From Nostoc foliaceum FACHB-393 (GTDB lineage: Bacteria; Cyanobacteriota; Cyanobacteriia; Cyanobacteriales; Nostocaceae): a DNA stretch of 64,000 nucleotides. Below the pieces are notes generated by a model. That model was given only the letters and a program-made list of their open reading frames with translations, was not told the DNA's origin and did not search any database. This document shows positions 54,772 to 62,646 of this stretch, in pieces. Position numbers and translations under genes: made by a program. Position 1 is the first letter of the stretch, and each line of letters begins with the position of its first letter. The stretch spans positions 157,825 through 221,824 of the forward strand of contig NZ_JACJTD010000005.1 in the NCBI RefSeq assembly GCF_014698505.1, written 5' to 3'.

Positions 54772-55848
54772 ATGATTAATTTTGTAATTCAATTTAGTCT
54801 AAATTCAGTTATTTTATTTTCATGTTTTACTAATTGTTATTTTTTTAAAATTAATTTTAATTACTCGGTAATTAACTTGAATAATAACCAAAAGCTCCAG
54901 AAAGAAAGTAAAAGGATATGCACAAACACCAGAATTGAGAATTTAATTAATCAATTACAGACTTTAAAAGGTTCATCAATTGAAATCGCTTCTATCCTTA
55001 AGGAGTTGGTTAGTTGTGGATCACAGGCTGTTCCTGCTTTGATTAAAGTTTTTGAGAATGAAAAAGAAAAAATAATAGTTCGTCGGATTGTAGCTAGAGC
55101 ATTAGGACAAATCGGCTCAGAAGAAGCTATCTCTGTATTAGTTAAAGCAGCTATAAAGAAAAAGTCACCTCTTTATGACAGTGCTATTAGAGCTTTAGAT
55201 GATTCTGCCTTGGGACTCATATTCTTAATTACTACTAACCCTCCACAGCAAGTTTATATTGATATCCAAAATGCTGTTCCGCTTCTTGTGAAAGCGTTAA
55301 GTCATGACGATGAAAATATTCGATCTGCTGCTGCTGAAGCTTTAAGTGAAATTGGTCTAGATGCCCGGATTGCCATTCCAAACTTAATCAGACTCATTGG
55401 AAATGACACCAGAATTGTTCAGGCTGAAGCTATTAACGCATTAGGACAGACGGGAAAGGAAGGAATTAATGCTTTGATAGAAGCAATTAAGCACGGGAAA
55501 ATAAGTTTTAATTTTGGAGCTATAGCTCTCATACAATTAGAGAAGAATCCAAACGTGAGGGATGCGGTAGAGAGAGCTACTCCATTTTTGCTTGATTCCT
55601 TCCGTAAGAATAGAATAACTCTTGAAAATACATGTGATTTAGTTTATTTTCTGTATTCTAATGGTCAGAGAAGGGCAGCGGAAGAAGTGCTTTCTGCATT
55701 AGAAAACCGTGATGAATATTGCATATCTGGATTGCAATCAGGTGGAGCAGAACTTGCCCTAGAAGCAGCGACTTCACGAGGAATTGCAAGACAACCCGCT
55801 ATATGTCGATTTAGCTTAATGCGTCGAATTTTATGGAGATGTCGTTGA
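54772..55848 (+). CDS. Exported HEAT-repeat protein 2 of a tandem paralogue set
   Basis: 358 residues, starting two bases after the previous stop. The N-terminus is hydrophobic (FVIQFSLNSVILFSCFTNCY). Then the paralogue pattern repeats: RICTNTRIENLINQLQ with its Cys, VSCGSQAVPALIKVFE with the second Cys, and HEAT units (RIVARALGQIGSEEAI, SAAAEALSEIGLDARI, QAEAINALGQTGKEGI). It ends with the shared tail PAICRFSLMRRILWRCR, Cys 345 and Cys 357, with the stop directly after the last Arg. The GGAG used by the next gene lies inside the codons for the tail (TGG AGA). It is shorter than protein 1, which has more repeats. It belongs to the same operon. Function unknown; probably a periplasmic or lumenal scaffold. 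Confidence 0.86.
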   Translation: MINFVIQFSLNSVILFSCFTNCYFFKINFNYSVINLNNNQKLQKESKRICTNTRIENLINQLQTLKGSSIEIASILKELVSCGSQAVPALIKVFENEKEKIIVRRIVARALGQIGSEEAISVLVKAAIKKKSPLYDSAIRALDDSALGLIFLITTNPPQQVYIDIQNAVPLLVKALSHDDENIRSAAAEALSEIGLDARIAIPNLIRLIGNDTRIVQAEAINALGQTGKEGINALIEAIKHGKISFNFGAIALIQLEKNPNVRDAVERATPFLLDSFRKNRITLENTCDLVYFLYSNGQRRAAEEVLSALENRDEYCISGLQSGGAELALEAATSRGIARQPAICRFSLMRRILWRCR

Positions 55849-56840
55849 TGTTTCATTACCAACAATTCTTCAAAATAACTTTGCAAGCTTTTCTTGTACT
55901 TTCATCATGGCTGGCTGCTTTTGTTCTATTCTCTTCACAAGTCTTTCCACAAATTTCTCAATCCAATAATGAGGAAAATTCAGAATTTCTATTCAAGGAT
56001 GTGCCAATTCCGGCACCACGAATCTGTTCTAATTCTGAGATTCAAACCTACATTAAACAGCTAGATTTTCCTTCGCAACTCGCTATTTATAGAGCGTCTT
56101 ATTATACCTTAGTATCTCAATGTAAAGTATCAGCCGTACCAGCCTTGATTGAGGCATTAAAGAGTAAACGTGAAAATATCCGAGCAAATGCTGCTTTGGC
56201 AATTGGCGAAATTGGTACAAAAGCGATCGCCGCAATTCCAGCTTTAATAGAGGTGTTAGACGATGAAAGTAACGCTGTCCAAATAAATGCTGCCTATGCA
56301 CTTGGACAAATGGGATGGGCTGCTGAAGCTGCTATTCCTAGCTTGAGTCAACGATTAAAGGATGAAGATCGAGCAGTGATTACCAGTGCTGCTTATGCGA
56401 TTGGGCAAATTGGCGCATCAGCTTTACAGCGATATGAAGAAATGTATACGGTGGTGACTGAGCAAAATGGTTATCGCTACGTCAACTTATCTAAGGAAGG
56501 CGAAGCAAGGCTGCAAACTTTTTCTTTTCAACTATACGAAACCCTGTTTGATGCCTTAAATAAACTTTACATTGCCCGTACCGATAATCGCCAAGCTTGG
56601 AATAGAGATATTAATGCTGAGACTGCCTTTCTTAGTATTGTTGATGCAATGGAAGCGATTGGTATGATTGATTATTTGTATGCTGAACTCAACCAATGTC
56701 CTGAAGGAGTCAGTGATTTTGAGTGTTTAGAGGGTGGAGTAAAGTTAGCTGCAAACCTCCAATCCCATATAAACAGTAATCGTCCTGCTATTTGCCGAGT
56801 CAGTTGGTTGAAGCGAGTGATACCAAGGTGCAAAAATTAA
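55848..56840 (+). CDS. Exported HEAT-repeat protein 3 of a tandem paralogue set
   Basis: 330 residues from the ATG at 55848, which overlaps the previous stop by one base (TGATG), a sign of translational coupling; GGAG at 55835-55838 is well spaced. The N-terminus has a hydrophobic segment (LQAFLVLSSWLAAFVLFSSQ). The paralogue marks follow: RICSNSEIQTYIKQL, SQCKVSAVPALIEAL, HEAT units (NAALAIGEIGTKAIA, NAAYALGQMGWAAEA, SAAYAIGQIGASALQ), then a non-repeat helical region with Tyr-rich start (EEMYTVVTEQNGYRYV). It ends PAICRVSWLKRVIPRCKN, with the same 11-residue spacing between the two Cys. The next gene starts 57 bases later. Confidence 0.86.
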   Translation: MFHYQQFFKITLQAFLVLSSWLAAFVLFSSQVFPQISQSNNEENSEFLFKDVPIPAPRICSNSEIQTYIKQLDFPSQLAIYRASYYTLVSQCKVSAVPALIEALKSKRENIRANAALAIGEIGTKAIAAIPALIEVLDDESNAVQINAAYALGQMGWAAEAAIPSLSQRLKDEDRAVITSAAYAIGQIGASALQRYEEMYTVVTEQNGYRYVNLSKEGEARLQTFSFQLYETLFDALNKLYIARTDNRQAWNRDINAETAFLSIVDAMEAIGMIDYLYAELNQCPEGVSDFECLEGGVKLAANLQSHINSNRPAICRVSWLKRVIPRCKN

Positions 56841-56897
56841 GCATAATCTGGCTACCTGAGATGTAGACTCAATTTAAGCAATGGTTTGTACTCAAAG

Positions 56898-59063
56898 ATG
56901 CAGCCGACAACGTTCCAATATCAGAATTTGCGAGGGCGTTCCTTCAAGGGACAGGATTTGTCTGGACAGGACTTCAGTGGTGCTGATATTCGAGGTGCAA
57001 ACTTTACTAACGCTACATTAGTTGGGGCTAATTTCAGCCAAACGAAAGCAGGTCTACGACGACGAGTGGCGATCGCACTTGTTGCGCTTGCGCTTTTTTT
57101 GGCAATCCTCTCAGGTTTCATGAGTGGCTATGGCGCAGGAGTTATCGCCAGCTTGATTGCATTAGGAAATAAGCTCAACCCACACTCGTTTCCCTCTGGA
57201 GTTGTGGCTCTGACTCTCCTGGGAGTGTTTACTGCAATCACTTTTCGTAAAGGGTTAGCCTCAGCTGGGGGAACAGCCGTTTCTATTGCTGTGATTGCGG
57301 CGCTATTTGCGGCGATCGCCTCCCAAGAGGTTGCTGTTGTTGCCCTTGTTCAAACCATTGGGATTGTGAGTGCTGTCGCCGGGGTAATGGTGGGAGCCTT
57401 AGCAGTTGCCCTAATGCTAGTGATGATTGCAACCAGAGCTTTAGTAATTATGGCTATTCTGGCTGTTCTCAGTGCGGCTGTAGGCACTCAATTTGGTATT
57501 GCTGGAATTGAGTCTGACCAAATCTTTGTGATTGCCTGTGTAGTTGCAGGAGCGATCGCGCTGGTGATGCTCTGCCTAAGTGGTTATACTGGATGGCGTG
57601 CTTGGAAAGGAAGCAGACGTTATACCCTACTCCGCAGTCTTGCGGTGGCAATATCGACTCAGGGAACAATGTTTCGAGGAGCTAACCTCACCAATACTGA
57701 TTTTACAGGAGCGATTCTCAAAAACACAGATTTTCGCGGGGCAACACTAACTCGTACCTGTTGGTTTCAAGCAAAGCAACTAGAGCAGGGACGGTTAGAA
57801 GACACCTATCTCGACGATGCTGCAATTCGGCAATTGGTAGTCACCAAAGATGGTCGAGAACAGAATTTTGACTACTGCAATCTGCGGGGAGTAAATCTGC
57901 AAGATGCAAATTTAATCGATATCAGCTTGATTGGGGCTGATTTAAGTGAAGCAAACCTACAAAATGCTGACCTTTCCAGAGCAAAATTAGTACAAACTCA
58001 GCTTTACCGGGCTAATTTGACCGATACCTGCTTGACGGGAGCCTACATTCAGGATTGGGGTATTTCCACTGATACTTGTATGGAGGAGGTGAAGTGTGAA
58101 TACATCTATATGCAACTACCTACTAAAGACGATCCCGATCCCTGCCGTAAACCGGACAATCGCCAGGAAACCTTTAAAGACGGTGACTTTTCAGATTTCA
58201 TGGCTCCCATCCTGAAAACGCTGGGATTATATCGCCAGCAGAATGTCGATCCGCGGGCGATCGCCCATACATTCAAAACTCTAGACCTCTATCACCATCA
58301 GGGCATCGATCCTGCGGCTGCGGCGATCGCCTTGAAGCAACTTTCACAGCAGTATCCAGAAGCTGGGCTAGAAGTAGTTGCTTTGGAGGGAAGGGGACGA
58401 GAGAAGATTCGCCTCCAAGCAGTTGTTACGGATGCGGTCGATCGATCTCAACTCAGTGCCCGTTATTTTGCTACCTATGATGAAATTAAAGAGTTATCTT
58501 ATCGTGATATACAAACTCTATTGACAGAAATCGCCCAAAAAGATGAGCGAATTCGGAGTCTAGAGCAAATGGTCAAGACAGCAATCGATAGTAACAAATT
58601 TTACGTAGAAACCTATTACAACCTGGGGGATACCGTGTCTGAAAAAAGCTCAATCAACATCGAAGGCAGTACTGTTAGTGGTTTAGTGCAAGGTAATATC
58701 ACTGATGTCAGTGGTGTGGTGAATTTAGGGGCAATTAGTGGCGATGTCACAAATGCCATCGGACAACTACCCAGTAGCGATGAACCAGATCAACCAGGAC
58801 TGAAGGAATTACTGACTCAATTGCAAGGGGCGATCGAAGCTGAAACCCAGTTAAGTCAAGAAGATAAAGCTGAGGCATTAGAACAACTTAAGGTATTGGC
58901 AGAAGCTGGTCAAAAGCCTCAGGATGCACCACTTAAGAAAATGGCAAATACAGCGGTTAAGGTTCTCAAGGGAACAATTGCAAGTTTGTCGGAAGCTACA
59001 AACCTGGTTGAGATTTGCGGTAAATTATTACCAATTATTACTAAGGTTTTGGGACTACCGTAA
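56898..59063 (+). CDS. Pentapeptide-repeat membrane protein
   Basis: 721 residues from the ATG at 56898 (a TTG at 56886 is in frame). N-terminal pentapeptide repeats (LRGRSFKGQDLSGQDFSGAD and on) are followed by about six membrane helices (residues 55-245, for example VAIALVALALFLAILSGFM). A second pentapeptide block comes next (FRGANLTNTDFTGAILKNTD... LQNADLSRAKL), then a cytoplasmic region with a coiled coil (IQTLLTEIAQKDERIRSLEQ) and a beta-strand NIEGSTVSGLVQGNI segment. It ends with the helical LKELLTQLQGAIEAE... tail seen in several cyanobacterial pentapeptide proteins. It may transmit or scaffold at the membrane; function unknown. It follows the HEAT genes by 57 bases on the same strand and may be part of their operon. 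Confidence 0.88.
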   Translation: MQPTTFQYQNLRGRSFKGQDLSGQDFSGADIRGANFTNATLVGANFSQTKAGLRRRVAIALVALALFLAILSGFMSGYGAGVIASLIALGNKLNPHSFPSGVVALTLLGVFTAITFRKGLASAGGTAVSIAVIAALFAAIASQEVAVVALVQTIGIVSAVAGVMVGALAVALMLVMIATRALVIMAILAVLSAAVGTQFGIAGIESDQIFVIACVVAGAIALVMLCLSGYTGWRAWKGSRRYTLLRSLAVAISTQGTMFRGANLTNTDFTGAILKNTDFRGATLTRTCWFQAKQLEQGRLEDTYLDDAAIRQLVVTKDGREQNFDYCNLRGVNLQDANLIDISLIGADLSEANLQNADLSRAKLVQTQLYRANLTDTCLTGAYIQDWGISTDTCMEEVKCEYIYMQLPTKDDPDPCRKPDNRQETFKDGDFSDFMAPILKTLGLYRQQNVDPRAIAHTFKTLDLYHHQGIDPAAAAIALKQLSQQYPEAGLEVVALEGRGREKIRLQAVVTDAVDRSQLSARYFATYDEIKELSYRDIQTLLTEIAQKDERIRSLEQMVKTAIDSNKFYVETYYNLGDTVSEKSSINIEGSTVSGLVQGNITDVSGVVNLGAISGDVTNAIGQLPSSDEPDQPGLKELLTQLQGAIEAETQLSQEDKAEALEQLKVLAEAGQKPQDAPLKKMANTAVKVLKGTIASLSEATNLVEICGKLLPIITKVLGLP

Positions 59064-59252
59064 AGTTTCGTAGAACGCTGTTTATACTCCAATACAGTTT
59101 AGATAAGTAGGGGCAATTTATAAATGGTGTCAACTTAAGCTGAAAGCTATATCAGGTATGTGTTTTACACATCACCTCACGCCCTCATCCCCTAACCCCT
59201 TCTCCCTTGGAAGAAGGGGAATTAGATATCTGCCTCCCCTCTCCCTTGGGGA

Positions 59253-59554
59253 GCTACGGTCTACATATAAGTCTCTTGACCTGCACCTTTGATGCATCGA
59301 CCTGCACCTTTGATGCATCGACCTGCACCTTTGATGCATCGACCTGCACCTTTGATGCATCGACCTGCACCTTTGATGCATCGACCTGCATCTTTGATGC
59401 ATCGACCTGCACCTTTGATGCATCGACCTGCACCTTTGATGCATCGACCTGCACCTTTGATGCATCGACCTGCACCTTTGATGCATCGACCTGCAAAAAT
59501 TAACCTACCCTACGTTACACAGCCACTTTAAAAGACTTGTGTGTACACCGTAGC
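59253..59554 (-). mobile_element. Non-autonomous element B, inverted homologue of element A
   Basis: Ends GCTACGGTCTACATATAAGT (59253-59272) and ACTTGTGTGTACACCGTAGC (59535-59554). The right end is identical to that of element A. Taking the element from CTACGG to CCGTAG, both flanks are CCCTTGGGGAG, a perfect 11-base target duplication. On the minus strand the interior reads GTAGGTTAATTTTTGCAG before the array, as in element A. The length difference from A (302 against 256) is nearly explained by two more 21-bp units. No transposase. Confidence 0.88.
59279..59494. repeat. 21-bp tandem repeat array inside element B, 10 copies
   Basis: Plus-strand unit ACCTTTGATGCATCGACCTG plus C, ten copies, nearly identical (one ATCTTTG variant). 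Its reverse complement, TCGATGCATCAAAGGTGCAG plus G, differs from the unit of element A at 3 of 21 positions. Stop-free on both strands but without translation signals. Confidence 0.95.
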
Positions 59555-59671
59555 CCTTGGGGAGAGGGGCTGGGGGTGAGGACAAAACGTTTTTAGCAAG
59601 GAGATTTCACGTTAAGTTGACACCAATGTTCATGAATTGCCCCTACACCGTGTAGTTTTGCCTAAGTCCTA

Positions 59672-61885
59672 TCAAAGCAGAACTTTAGCTAAAATCGGTT
59701 CCACACTTTTAGAAATCTCTGGGACATACACTTGTGAAACGTAGTCAGCAATCATTCTGTCGGTGTTGAATAACGGCGCATTTGTCTTAATGGACGTTTT
59801 CATCATCTGTACCCAGCGGTGGGGAATGCCTTGGGCATCTTGGTCATAGTATAGAGGAACGATTTCTTCTTCTAAGAGCTGATAAAGCGATCGCGAATCA
59901 ATCCGATCTTGCAATTCTTGATCGCTAGTATGAGCATCTTCACCAATTGCCCAACCGTTAATTCCTTTGCCATCCTTTCCAGCTTGGTAGCCTTCGCACC
60001 ACCAGCCATCCAAGACGCTGCAATTAAGACCGCCGTTAAAGCAGACTTTTTGCCCACTTGTACCAGACGCTTCCAAGGGACGACGAGGATTATTCAACCA
60101 AACATCAACACCTTGCACCAGTTTTTGACCAGTGTAAATGTCGTAATCTTCAATAAAAGCGACTCGATTGATAATCCCGGAATTGTGACACCATTCCATC
60201 AAACGCTGAATAATCCGCTTACCTTCTTCATCGGCTGGGTGCGCTTTCCCTGCAAAGATAATCTGTACTGGACGTTGGGGATTACCAAAAATCTTCAGTG
60301 CGCGTTGAGCATCGCGCAAAATCAGATCCCCGCGTTTGTAAGGGCTGAAGCGTCTGGCAAATCCAATGGTCAAAACGTTGGGGTCGAGTAAGCTTTCAGT
60401 TGCTTGAATGAGTTCGTAATTTTCGCCACGCAACTCCCGCGCTTTCTTCACCTTATAACGGGTGAAGGCAACCAATCTTTCTTTGAGAATAAGATGCCGT
60501 GACCACAGTTCCTCGTCGGGAATGTCATCAACTTTAGCCCACATCTTAGGATCAACGGCACGAGTTTTCCAGTCTTCTCCCAGATACTCATTATATAAAT
60601 CGCCCAATAGAGGCGCAGTCCAAGTGGGTGCATGAACGCCATTGGTAATGTAACCAATTGGTACTTTGTCTTCCGATCGCTGCGGATAGAGAACTGTCCA
60701 CATTTTACGGGAAACTTGACCGTGCAATTCACTCACGCCATTGCAAGCACGAGACATCCGTAATGCTAAAACGGTCATCCCAAAGGGTTCCCAAGGATCG
60801 CCCAGTCGCCTTGCACCCAATGCTAAAAATTGTTCGCGGGAAAGTCGCAATTGCGGCCAATAGCTGGCAAAGAAAGAATCTATTAAATCGGGAGAGAAGA
60901 CATCATGACCGGCGGGAACGGGCGTATGGGTGGTAAATACACAACTGTTTCGCACCTTGGCTTCGATGTCGTAGAAAGATTTACCAGTGCGTTCAATTTC
61001 TAGCCGCGCAATTTCTAAGGTGCAGAATGCAGCGTGTCCTTCGTTGAGGTGATAGACAGAAGGTTCAATTCCTAAGGCGTGTAGGGCGCGAACACCACCA
61101 ATTCCCAAAACGACTTCTTGGGCGATGCGGGTTTCCAAGTTACCGCCGTATAGATGTCCCGTTAGCCAACGGTCAATGGGATCGTTATCGTTGCGATCGC
61201 TATCTAATAAATATAATGTCACTCGCCCAACTTGCACTCGCCAGATTTGCACTTTCACAAACCGTTGGCGAACTTGTAGCTGGATAGTGACTGGTTCCCC
61301 TTGCTCATTTTTAATTAACTCCAAGGGCATCTTCTGGAAGGGATTGTCAATATAATAATCTTCTTGCCAACCGTGCCGGTTCAAGCGTTGCCGAAAATAA
61401 CCTTGGCGATACAACAAGCCAACACCAACCATCGGTACACCCAAATCTGATGATGATTTCAGGTGATCCCCGGCGAGAATGCCTAAGCCACCAGAGTAGA
61501 CGGGTAGGGATTCATGGATGCCAAATTCGGCGCAAAAGTAGGCAATGGGGTGGTCTTTGGATACTTGCGGTGCAACTCGACTGACCCAAGTATCTTGCTG
61601 GTTGATGTATTGGTCAAACTCACGCGCGAGGGCGGATATCTGCTTTAAGTAAAATGGGTCTTCTGCTAGTTGGGTGAGACGCTCATAGCTAGCTGATTCT
61701 AAAATTGCTACTGGATTATGCCCACAGCGTTCCCATTCTTGGGGATCAATTGTTTGGAATAAAGAGATGCGATCGCCACTCCAACTCCACCAGTAGTTAT
61801 AAGCCAAGTCTGCTAAACGCTTGAGCGGCAAAGGTAACTTTTCACTCAAGCGTCGTGCTGCGTTGATTGCACTACTATTAGCCAT
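59672..61885 (-). CDS. glgP: Alpha-glucan (glycogen) phosphorylase
   Basis: 737 residues of the short alpha-glucan phosphorylase family with an N-terminal DUF3417 region (RLADLAYNYWWSWSGDRISL). Catalytic-side motifs: PIAYFCAEFGIHESLPVYSG, GGLGILAGDHLKS, YHLNEGHAAF, YITNGVHAPTW, FARRFSPYKRGDLIL, and PLEASGTSGQK with the PLP-binding Lys followed by NGGLNCSVLDGWW. It releases glucose 1-phosphate from glycogen using phosphate. It is shorter than the roughly 850-residue members of the family, mostly at the C-terminus, but the core motifs are complete. The consensus GTSGMKAAxNGG is here GTSGQKVCFNGG, a variation near the cofactor. It appears monocistronic, and a perfect 11-bp palindrome lies 79 bases upstream. 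Confidence 0.94.
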   Translation of the reverse strand: MANSSAINAARRLSEKLPLPLKRLADLAYNYWWSWSGDRISLFQTIDPQEWERCGHNPVAILESASYERLTQLAEDPFYLKQISALAREFDQYINQQDTWVSRVAPQVSKDHPIAYFCAEFGIHESLPVYSGGLGILAGDHLKSSSDLGVPMVGVGLLYRQGYFRQRLNRHGWQEDYYIDNPFQKMPLELIKNEQGEPVTIQLQVRQRFVKVQIWRVQVGRVTLYLLDSDRNDNDPIDRWLTGHLYGGNLETRIAQEVVLGIGGVRALHALGIEPSVYHLNEGHAAFCTLEIARLEIERTGKSFYDIEAKVRNSCVFTTHTPVPAGHDVFSPDLIDSFFASYWPQLRLSREQFLALGARRLGDPWEPFGMTVLALRMSRACNGVSELHGQVSRKMWTVLYPQRSEDKVPIGYITNGVHAPTWTAPLLGDLYNEYLGEDWKTRAVDPKMWAKVDDIPDEELWSRHLILKERLVAFTRYKVKKARELRGENYELIQATESLLDPNVLTIGFARRFSPYKRGDLILRDAQRALKIFGNPQRPVQIIFAGKAHPADEEGKRIIQRLMEWCHNSGIINRVAFIEDYDIYTGQKLVQGVDVWLNNPRRPLEASGTSGQKVCFNGGLNCSVLDGWWCEGYQAGKDGKGINGWAIGEDAHTSDQELQDRIDSRSLYQLLEEEIVPLYYDQDAQGIPHRWVQMMKTSIKTNAPLFNTDRMIADYVSQVYVPEISKSVEPILAKVLL

Positions 61886-61963
61886 ACTTAATCAATGTCC
61901 TCGCGCTTAACTTTTCTCTATTTCACCTGCTCACAATCGATTCCTCTTCAGGTTTATGACCCC

Positions 61964-61987
61964 GGAGGATTCATAAATGAATCCTCC
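61964..61987. promoter_or_regulatory. Perfect 11-bp palindrome upstream of glgP
   Basis: GGAGGATTCAT-AA-ATGAATCCTCC, 79 bases upstream of the glgP start. It could be an operator, an mRNA leader hairpin or an interspersed repeat. No T-run follows. Confidence 0.5.
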
Positions 61988-62646
61988 CCTGAAGTCAGAG
62001 CAGTTTATCGACATCAAACCTTATCCAAGTAAATGGTTGTTATTGTTTTCGTCTTCTAAAAATTATCTCTACTTTTGGACAGGTTTGATATTTTTTTCTA
62101 TCAAATTCGTTGACATTATTTTAATTATTTTGTTTTATTGTTAATATTTATTTAAATATTAACAATCAGCAACTAAAATTATTGATATGTCTTGATGGCA
62201 CTCACTTTTGACTACAACTATTTGCATCAAGATAATGCTTTTTATACGGCAATTACAGCAATTTTACCGTTATTACTGGTAAAGATCATATCTGTTAAAT
62301 AAGAATGAAGGTTGAATCATCAAGTGGCAAAATGTGCATCTTAATATTCATAGGACTTACACACGAGTTAGGAAATAACATTGGGCGGGTTCCCCGACTT
62401 GTAGCAACTGACGGGACACGGAGGAAAGTCTGAGCAAAGGCTTGTTTAAATTAGAAGTTCTCCTAAAGGAGACGCTGCGCGTAGCTTTCTTCCCCGTAGG
62501 AGTATGGTCAATACGCTTCGGTTAAAGAGGAAAGGTGTTCAGTTTTTTGAAAAGCTTTTACTTTCACACTATGAATTAAAATAAATCTAAATATATAAGA
62601 TTTTTAATCAAATCCAGATAAAAATTTTGTTTTTTTAAGAAAAACA
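61988..62646. other. Intergenic stretch with interspersed repeats
   Basis: 659 bases without a gene. 62346-62380 begins TAGGACTTACACACGAGTTA, a segment like those bordering cyanobacterial IS elements. 62466-62505 has the GACGCTGCGCGTAGC palindrome also related to 37130-37200. A GGAGGAAAGTCTGAGC stretch at 62420 recalls the RNase P RNA signature but lacks its surroundings. Confidence 0.45.

Larger units (their letters stand above)
59107..59646. repeat. Outer inverted-repeat element enclosing element B
   Basis: Left arm 59107-59138 (GTAGGGGCAATTTATAAATG then GTGTCAACTTAA) and right arm 59612-59646 are inverse copies except for three substitutions or a 3-base gap. Inside are CTCATCCCC/GGGGTGAGG and CCCTCTCCC/GGGAGAGGG palindromes, into whose centre the element at 59253-59554 has inserted. 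So three repeat layers are nested here. No gene. Confidence 0.75.

Noticed and set aside
59279..59494. The 21-bp array as a CRISPR
   Set aside because: Units abut without unique spacers, and no cas gene is near.
59172..59531. Several overlapping frames of 80-104 codons on both strands across the array
   Set aside because: They arise because a stop-free 21-base unit keeps frames open; no ribosome sites.
50072..59554. Composite transposon of elements A and B
   Set aside because: Each element has its own 11-base target duplication, so they inserted independently.
62401..62460. RNase P RNA, because of GGAGGAAAGTCTGAGC
   Set aside because: The surrounding conserved helices and the second signature are not seen; the resemblance is short.
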